Shown: one piece after another, positions 43,352 to 48,023 of the stretch
How the letters are laid out: every line of letters starts with the position of its first letter
How positions within the stretch are numbered: position 1 is the stretch's first letter
DNA from: an uncultured Lachnospiraceae bacterium
GTDB lineage: Bacteria > Bacillota > Clostridia > Lachnospirales > Lachnospiraceae
DNA: 48,023 bases
NCBI GenBank assembly: GCA_910587095.1
Contig: CAJUMJ010000047.1
Location: 1 to 48,023, forward strand
Reading direction: 5' to 3'
The notes under the pieces: model-generated
The model's database searches: none
Told to the model about the DNA's origin: nothing
What the model saw: only the letters and a program-made list of their open reading frames with translations
Program-made: the position numbers and the translations under genes

Positions 43352-43386
43352 AAGGGCGTTCTCAGAGGGAAAGAGCGCCCTTTTTT
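43352..43386 (+). terminator. attenuator-type terminator in the glnA leader
   Basis: GGGCGTTCT (43354-43362) pairs with AGAGCGCCC (43372-43380), with one G-U pair, followed by T6. Because it lies right after the promoter, most transcripts should end as RNAs of about 40 nucleotides unless terminator formation is prevented. Confidence 0.8.
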
Positions 43387-43387
43387 C

Positions 43388-43562
43388 GCGCATAAGCAGA
43401 GTCAGAAGGCGGCATAAACAGGATGCGTGCTTGCACGCAGGACTGTTTATGATGGCTTATGAGGAGGCGCAAGACGTCCGGGGGACGTCTGCTCTGCGCG
43501 GACCGGAGTGGAACGGAGACCGCGAACGAGAGATGCGAAGCATCTCGAGTCTGCTTATGCGC
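43388..43562 (+). repeat. branched element with closing stem, copy 2
   Basis: GCGCATAAGCAGA (43388-43400) pairs over 13 bases with TCTGCTTATGCGC (43550-43562). Internal hairpins: CATAAACAG...CTGTTTATG around TGCGTGC-TT-GCACGCA, AGACGTCC-GG-GGGACGTCT and GAGATGC-GAA-GCATCTC. GTCAGAAGGCGG, GGCTTATGA and GCGAACGAGA are shared with copy 1 at 23576. It fills the leader up to the glnA ribosome binding site. Confidence 0.85.
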
Positions 43563-43600
43563 ACAAGCAGGGTCAGAAAGAGAAGGAAAGGCGGTATCGC

Positions 43601-44935
43601 ATGAGAAAAAACTATAGCAGGGAAGATATCATAAAGCTGGTTGAGGAGGAGGACGTGGAGTTTATCAGGCTCCAATTTACGGATATTTTCGGAAATTTGA
43701 AAAATCTGGCGATCACGGCGGGGCAGCTCGGGAAAGCGCTCGACAATGACTGCATGTTTGACGGTTCCTCGATTGAGGGCTTTACCGGGGTTGAGGAGTC
43801 GGACATGTACCTGCACCCGGACTACAGTACGCTGGAAATATTCCCGTGGAGGCCACAGCAGGGAAAGGTAGCCAGACTGATCTGCGACGTATATCGCCCC
43901 GGTGCAACGCCTTTTGAGGGAGATCCCCGCTATGTGCTGAAACGGGCGATCCGGGAGGCGGAAGAGATGGGATTTACTTTCCGTGTGGGGGCGGAGTGCG
44001 AATTTTTCCTGTTCCATCTGGACGAAAACGGTATGCCTACCACGCTGACCCATGAAAAGGCGGGCTATTTTGATGTCGGTCCGGTAGACTTCGGGGAGAA
44101 CGCGCGGCGCGACATGGTACTCACGTTGGAAGAAATGGGGTTTGTGGTGGAGGCTTCGCATCATGATGTGGCGCCGGCACAGCATGAGATCCGTTTCCGC
44201 TATGATGAGGCGTTGGCGACGGCGGACAACATTATGACGTTTAAGCTGGCGGTCAGAACCATTGCAAAAAGGCACGGACTTCATGCCAGTTTTATGCCAA
44301 AGCCCAGATACGGTGTGAACGGCTGCGGCATGCATATCAATATGTCGCTTTTGAAGGACGGGAAAAATATTTTTGCGGATGAAAAAGACGCCCACGGGTT
44401 GAGTCGTGACGCGTATGCTTTTATGGGCGGTGTTATGGAGCATATGCGCGGCATGACAGCGATTATGAATCCGATAGTCAATTCTTATAAAAGGCTGGTG
44501 CCGGGCTTCGAGGCGCCGGTGTACATTGCATGGAGCGCCACGAACCGGAGTTCGCTCATCCGTATTCCGGCGGCGGAAAAAGACGCGGTGCGGATGGAAC
44601 TTCGCAGCCCCGATCCGACGGCCAATCCGTATCTGGCTCTGGCAGCGGTTCTGCGGGCTGGGCTTGACGGAATGAAGAGACAGGTGATTGTCCCAAAGAG
44701 CGTGGACTGCAATATATTCCATATGAGCGAGCAGGAGCGGAGAGCGCGGAAGATAGAGGAGCTGCCGGGGACACTGGCGGAGGCAATCTCCTGCATGGAG
44801 AAGGATGTGTTTATGAGAAAGACGCTGGGCGACCATGCGTTTGGGAAGTATATTGCGTTGAAAAAGGAGGAATGGAACCGCTATCGCAGTCAGGTTACGG
44901 ACTGGGAGATAAACGAGTATCTGAACCGGTTTTAA
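43601..44935 (+). CDS. glnA: glutamine synthetase type I
   Basis: A 444-residue type I-alpha glutamine synthetase that makes glutamine from glutamate, ammonia and ATP. Conserved segments include FTDIFGNLKN, DGSSIEGF, GAECEFFLF, VEASHHDVAPAQHEI, GCGMHINMS, NSYKRLVPGFEAPVYIAW and RMELRSPDPTANPYLAL. The length suits the alpha form, which lacks the adenylylation loop and is feedback controlled. The start is ATG 43601 after GGAAAGGCGG. Expression is probably controlled by the leader terminator; an ANTAR antiterminator protein is encoded directly downstream. Confidence 0.97.
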   Translation: MRKNYSREDIIKLVEEEDVEFIRLQFTDIFGNLKNLAITAGQLGKALDNDCMFDGSSIEGFTGVEESDMYLHPDYSTLEIFPWRPQQGKVARLICDVYRPGATPFEGDPRYVLKRAIREAEEMGFTFRVGAECEFFLFHLDENGMPTTLTHEKAGYFDVGPVDFGENARRDMVLTLEEMGFVVEASHHDVAPAQHEIRFRYDEALATADNIMTFKLAVRTIAKRHGLHASFMPKPRYGVNGCGMHINMSLLKDGKNIFADEKDAHGLSRDAYAFMGGVMEHMRGMTAIMNPIVNSYKRLVPGFEAPVYIAWSATNRSSLIRIPAAEKDAVRMELRSPDPTANPYLALAAVLRAGLDGMKRQVIVPKSVDCNIFHMSEQERRARKIEELPGTLAEAISCMEKDVFMRKTLGDHAFGKYIALKKEEWNRYRSQVTDWEINEYLNRF

Positions 44936-45002
44936 ACCGGCGGACGGTGGGATAGTCAGAATAAAATATCATATGTTTTGAATAAGGGAAGGGGGTGAGC
45001 GT

Positions 45003-45551
45003 GTGTTTAACATCATAGTGGTTCTGCCAAAACCCGAGGACGCCAAAGGCATCCGCAATCTGCTTGTGAAGAACGGATTCCGGGTGGACAGCGTGTGCAC
45101 GACAGGCTCCCAGGCGCTTAGCAGAATGGATGATCTGAACGAGGGACTTGTGGTCTGCAGCTACCGGATGTCCGATATGATGTACCATGAACTGCACGCC
45201 TGCCTTCCGAAAGGCTTTGAAATGTTGCTGCTCGCTTCCGCAAACGTGTTGCAGGAGTGCGATCTTCGCGATATTATGAGTCTTGCCATGCCGCTTAAGG
45301 TGCATGATCTGATCAATACGGTGGATATGATGGGACAGGCGATTGAGCGACGAAAGAGGCGGGAAAGACGGCGTCCCAGAGAGCGCAGCGCGCAGGAGGA
45401 AGGATTGATTAAGGAAGCGAAGGCGCTTTTGATGAACAGGAATCACATGACCGAGGAGGAGGCTCACCGCTATCTGCAAAAGTGCAGCATGGACAGCGGC
45501 ACCAATCTGGTGGAGGAGGCGCAGATGGTTCTCGCCATGATGCGGACGTGA
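45003..45551 (+). CDS. ANTAR domain protein with degenerate receiver domain
   Basis: A 182-residue protein. The N-terminal region has a receiver-like fold, but the phosphoacceptor segment reads GLVVCSYRMSD, with no Asp at the expected position. A basic linker (ERRKRRERRRPRERS) is followed by an ANTAR domain at about residues 133-180 (LIKEAKALLMNRNHMTEEEAHRYLQKCSMD). ANTAR domains bind two-hairpin RNA and prevent transcription termination. The gene is 67 bases after glnA, starts at GTG with GGGGGTG upstream, and probably regulates glnA or another nitrogen gene. The loss of the Asp suggests control by something other than phosphorylation. Confidence 0.88.
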   Translation: MFNIIVVLPKPEDAKGIRNLLVKNGFRVDSVCTTGSQALSRMDDLNEGLVVCSYRMSDMMYHELHACLPKGFEMLLLASANVLQECDLRDIMSLAMPLKVHDLINTVDMMGQAIERRKRRERRRPRERSAQEEGLIKEAKALLMNRNHMTEEEAHRYLQKCSMDSGTNLVEEAQMVLAMMRT

Positions 45552-45578
45552 CGATTTCTGGAATGGTGTAGCATTTTT

Positions 45579-45601
45579 GCAAAGATGGATGTATGATGTA
45601 T
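45579..45601 (+). promoter_or_regulatory. probable dapF promoter
   Basis: TTTGCA or TTGCAA near 45578-45584 and TATACT near 45598-45603, with a spacer of 16-17 bases. About 125 bases of leader follow before dapF. Confidence 0.5.
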
Positions 45602-45627
45602 ACTTGAAGAAAACCCCAAAATTTCGC

Positions 45628-45722
45628 AGGAGCATCCCAAATATCCATGATGGCGCAGAAATCTGTGTACGATTGAGCGATCTTTGGGATTTGGGCGATT
45701 ATCGCCGCATGGATGCTCCGGA
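45628..45722 (+). promoter_or_regulatory. long stem-loop in the dapF leader
   Basis: GGAGCATCC (near 45630) pairs with GGATGCTCC (near 45713), with an inner helix CCCAAAT/ATTTGGG. The closing stem ends a few bases before the GGAG ribosome binding site. It does not match the lysine riboswitch as I know it. It could be a new leader regulator or an inverted-repeat remnant. Confidence 0.55.
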
Positions 45723-45734
45723 ACGGAGACTGAC

Positions 45735-46568
45735 ATGAAATTCACAAAAATGCAAGGATGCGGCAACGATTATGTCTATGTGGACGGTAGCCGCGAACAG
45801 ATACCACAGGAGGAGAAACCGGCACTGGTGCGCCGTTTGAGCGACAGACATTTCGGTATCGGCGGGGATGGGGTGATCTTTATCAACCCGTCAGACGAGG
45901 CTGACTTTGAGATGGAGATGTACAATGCGGACGGCACGCGGGCGGAAATGTGCGGCAACGGCATCCGCTGTGTGGGGAAATTTGTCTATGACAAGGGGCT
46001 CACCGATAAAACGGACATAACTGTCATAAGCGCGGGGAGCGTCAAATATCTGACTCTTATTGTCAAAGAAGGAAAAGTGGAACAGGTAAAAGTTAATATG
46101 GGTGCGCCGGAGCTTAAGGCGGCTATGGTGCCGGTGGTCAGCGAGAGCGGGCGGGTGATCGACGAGCCGATTTGCGTGCAGGGGAAGGACTATAAAATGA
46201 CATGCGTGTCAATGGGAAATCCGCATGCGGTGGTGTATCTGGATGATGTGGACTTTCTTGCCATAGAGGAGATCGGCCCCTGTTTCGAGAACCATGAGCG
46301 GTTTCCGAGGCGGACCAATACGGAGTTTGTGAAGGTGATTGACAGAAATACCGTGCAGATGCGTGTGTGGGAACGTGGTACGGGGGAAACGCTTGCCTGC
46401 GGAACGGGCGCCTGCGCGGTGGCGGTAGCCTGTGTCCTGAACGGTCTGACGGAGGATACGGTCACGGTTAAGCTCCTTGGAGGCGACCTTGGCATTACAT
46501 GGGACAGGGAGGCGGATCTGGTCTATATGACGGGGCCTGCGGCGACGGTCTTCGAGGGGGAAATATAA
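45735..46568 (+). CDS. dapF: diaminopimelate epimerase
   Basis: A 277-residue enzyme that converts LL- to meso-diaminopimelate for peptidoglycan and lysine. Both catalytic cysteines are present: Cys73 in MCGNGIRC and Cys222 in ACGTGACA. The N-terminal KMQGCGNDYVYVD is standard. The start is ATG 45735; the frame is open a further 17 codons through the leader, but these are non-conserved. It lies directly before dapL, the enzyme that supplies its substrate. Confidence 0.97.
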   Translation: MKFTKMQGCGNDYVYVDGSREQIPQEEKPALVRRLSDRHFGIGGDGVIFINPSDEADFEMEMYNADGTRAEMCGNGIRCVGKFVYDKGLTDKTDITVISAGSVKYLTLIVKEGKVEQVKVNMGAPELKAAMVPVVSESGRVIDEPICVQGKDYKMTCVSMGNPHAVVYLDDVDFLAIEEIGPCFENHERFPRRTNTEFVKVIDRNTVQMRVWERGTGETLACGTGACAVAVACVLNGLTEDTVTVKLLGGDLGITWDREADLVYMTGPAATVFEGEI

Positions 46569-46665
46569 AGAGATGGAACAGGACAGGAAAATGTGGCCTG
46601 GAAACCGGTTTGGGCGTGGGGCTCACAGTAAAAGATGAGTGAAGACGAGGAAGGATGGAATAACC

Positions 46666-47886
46666 ATGGTAAAGGTGAATGACAATTACTTGAAATTGCC
46701 GGGGAGCTACCTGTTTTCTACAATTGGTAAGAAGGTGAACGCCTTCGCGGCGGCTAACCCGGATAAAAAAATAATAAGACTGGGGATCGGTGACGTGACG
46801 CGGCCGCTTACCCCGGCAATTATCAGTGCGCTCCACGGGGCGGTGGACGAGATGGCGGATGAAAAGACGTTCCGCGGTTACGCGCCGGACTTGGGCTATG
46901 AGTTTTTGCGCACGGCGATTGCGGAGAACGATTACAGGGCGAGGGGATGTCAGATTGATGCGGACGAAATTTTTGTCTCCGACGGTGCGAAGTGTGATTC
47001 CGGCAACATCCAGGAGATTTTTGCCACGGACAATAAGATCGCGGTCTGCGATCCCGTCTATCCGGTGTATGTGGACACCAACGTGATGGCGGGCAGGACG
47101 GGCGTCTATGACGAGAGCACAGGGAATTGGAGCGATGTGATTTATATGCCCTGCACGGCAAAAAACGGCTTTGCGCCGGAATTGCCAAAGACTGTGCCGG
47201 ATCTGATTTATCTGTGTTTTCCGAATAATCCGACGGGTTCCACCATCACAAAGGCGCAGCTGCAGGAGTGGGTGGATTACGCCAATAAAAACGGCTCCGT
47301 CATCATCTACGACGCGGCTTATGAGGCATATATATCCGAGCCGGATGTGCCGCACAGCATTTACGAGTGCGAAGGAGCCAGAGCCTGCGCCATTGAGCTT
47401 CGATCTTTCTCGAAAAATGCGGGCTTTACCGGCGTGCGTTTGGGTTTTACCGTGGTTCCGAAAGAACTGAAGGCGGGGGATGTGGCACTCCACGGACTTT
47501 GGGCAAGGAGGCATGGCACGAAGTACAACGGCGCGCCTTATATGATCCAGAGGGCGGGAGAGGCGGTTTACAGCGAGGCAGGAAAGAGAGAGACACGCGA
47601 ACTGGTTGCTTACTATATGAAGAATGCGGCTTATATTCTGGAGGGGCTCAAGTCGGCGGGGTTCCAGGTTTCCGGCGGTGTCAATGCGCCTTATATCTGG
47701 CTGAAAGCGCCGAACGGCATGACAAGCTGGGAATTTTTCGACTATCTGCTTGAGACGGCGAATGTGGTCGGCACGCCCGGATCGGGCTTTGGGCCGAGCG
47801 GCGAGACGTATTTCCGGCTGACGGCGTTTGGCAGCTATGAAAATACCGTGGAGGCCGTTGACCGGATTAAGAAGCTTGGAGCCTAG
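46666..47886 (+). CDS. dapL: LL-diaminopimelate aminotransferase
   Basis: A 406-residue PLP aminotransferase that makes LL-diaminopimelate directly from tetrahydrodipicolinate. Motifs: NDNYLKLPGSYLFSTI, FRGYAPDLGYEFLR, SDGAKCDSGNIQE, CFPNNPTG, YDAAYEAYI and SFSKNAGFTGVRLG with PLP lysine Lys250. The start is ATG 46666 with AGGAAGGA nine bases before. With dapF it forms a two-gene unit for the aminotransferase variant of the lysine pathway, common in Clostridia. Confidence 0.97.
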   Translation: MVKVNDNYLKLPGSYLFSTIGKKVNAFAAANPDKKIIRLGIGDVTRPLTPAIISALHGAVDEMADEKTFRGYAPDLGYEFLRTAIAENDYRARGCQIDADEIFVSDGAKCDSGNIQEIFATDNKIAVCDPVYPVYVDTNVMAGRTGVYDESTGNWSDVIYMPCTAKNGFAPELPKTVPDLIYLCFPNNPTGSTITKAQLQEWVDYANKNGSVIIYDAAYEAYISEPDVPHSIYECEGARACAIELRSFSKNAGFTGVRLGFTVVPKELKAGDVALHGLWARRHGTKYNGAPYMIQRAGEAVYSEAGKRETRELVAYYMKNAAYILEGLKSAGFQVSGGVNAPYIWLKAPNGMTSWEFFDYLLETANVVGTPGSGFGPSGETYFRLTAFGSYENTVEAVDRIKKLGA

Positions 47887-47899
47887 TGTACTGACATGT

Positions 47900-48023
47900 T
47901 CACTTTCAGTCAAATAATGCAGAATGAATTTTCAGTCTGCAAGGCGGCTGAACGAGGCGATGCGGTGGCATCGTTGAGTGAAGCCAACGCAGTAGATGGA
48001 AATTCAGGCAAGTTATTTGGCGA
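47900..48023 (+). mobile_element. MITE-like repeat, second copy (cut by window edge)
   Basis: TGCAAGGCGG, GGCGATGCGGTGGCATCG, TTGAGTGAAGCCAACGC, GTAGATG and CAGGCAAGTTATT match, in order, the minus-strand interior of the element at 23102. The inner hairpin is GATGC/GCATC here versus GTAGC/GCTAC there. The right end lies beyond the window. Confidence 0.6.

Noticed and set aside
43342..43600. Classical ANTAR two-hairpin target with six-base loops in the glnA leader
   Set aside because: The terminator begins within about 10 bases of the predicted start site, and I could not find two adjacent stems with six-base loops ahead of it.
46495..47913. 472-codon minus-strand frame opposite dapL
   Set aside because: It is the complement of a well-supported dapL gene with all aminotransferase motifs; long antisense frames arise from its GC-rich third positions.

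Overview
The window looks like a chromosomal segment of a Lachnospiraceae-type gut Firmicute (Clostridia). The evidence is the gene content: glutamine synthetase I followed by an ANTAR protein, the LL-diaminopimelate aminotransferase (DapL) route to lysine, two-domain glutamine-dependent NAD synthetase, DUF3791/DUF3990 genes and a GH20 glycosidase. Strong AGGAGG-type ribosome binding sites and sigma-A promoters fit this. The genus cannot be fixed from the sequence alone. No tRNA, rRNA, CRISPR array or phage is visible.

Layout. 1-530: a probable transposase tail and the broken 3' end of a polysaccharide deacetylase. 568-1567: a DUF3791 / DUF3990 / small-protein operon that resembles an ADP-ribosyltransferase-type toxin-antitoxin unit. 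1659-3788 (minus): an aldose-epimerase-like protein and a LacI regulator. 3946-11151: a divergent operon with phosphofructokinase, triose-phosphate isomerase, LarA-family, NagB-like, NagA and class II aldolase genes. Together these could take a 6-phosphorylated N-acetyl-hexosamine to trioses, although several of the enzymes have altered active-site signatures. 11277-19204: an uptake and sensing cassette with ABC permease, ATPase and lipoprotein, a histidine kinase, a LuxR-type regulator, a cytoplasmic chemoreceptor fused to a second copy of the solute-binding domain, and a TauE-type exporter. 19320-22547: carB. 23692-26244: a three-gene ABC-2 exporter behind a promoter, a 25-codon ORF and a terminator. 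26542-33957: NhaC-type antiporter, lipoprotein, acyltransferase, glycosyltransferase, hisC and a small membrane protein. 34021-42343: GH20 hexosaminidase, methyltransferase, hslO, nadE and a Uma2-family protein. 42520-47886: FMN-binding-like protein, glnA, ANTAR regulator, dapF and dapL.

The most unusual content is between the genes. There are at least four families of structured repeats. (1) A multi-hairpin element occurs in five near-complete copies plus relics, nearly always shortly upstream of a start codon and in the direction of transcription; copies differ by compensatory changes or by swapping whole hairpins. (2) A leader that includes the ribosome binding site and ends at the start codon is shared by nagA, the aldolase gene and hslO, which are unrelated. 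(3) A branched element closed by an 11-13 bp stem lies after a terminator and ahead of both the ABC exporter and glnA, with a covarying closing stem. (4) A MITE-like repeat occurs at about 23.1 kb and again at the window end, also with a compensated hairpin. In addition, a terminator whose loop carries the -35 box of the next promoter occurs twice (559-596 and 19236-19273).

The best candidates for undescribed biology are families (1) and (2), the soluble chemoreceptor/solute-binding fusion with its transporter cassette, and the altered sugar-phosphate pathway.
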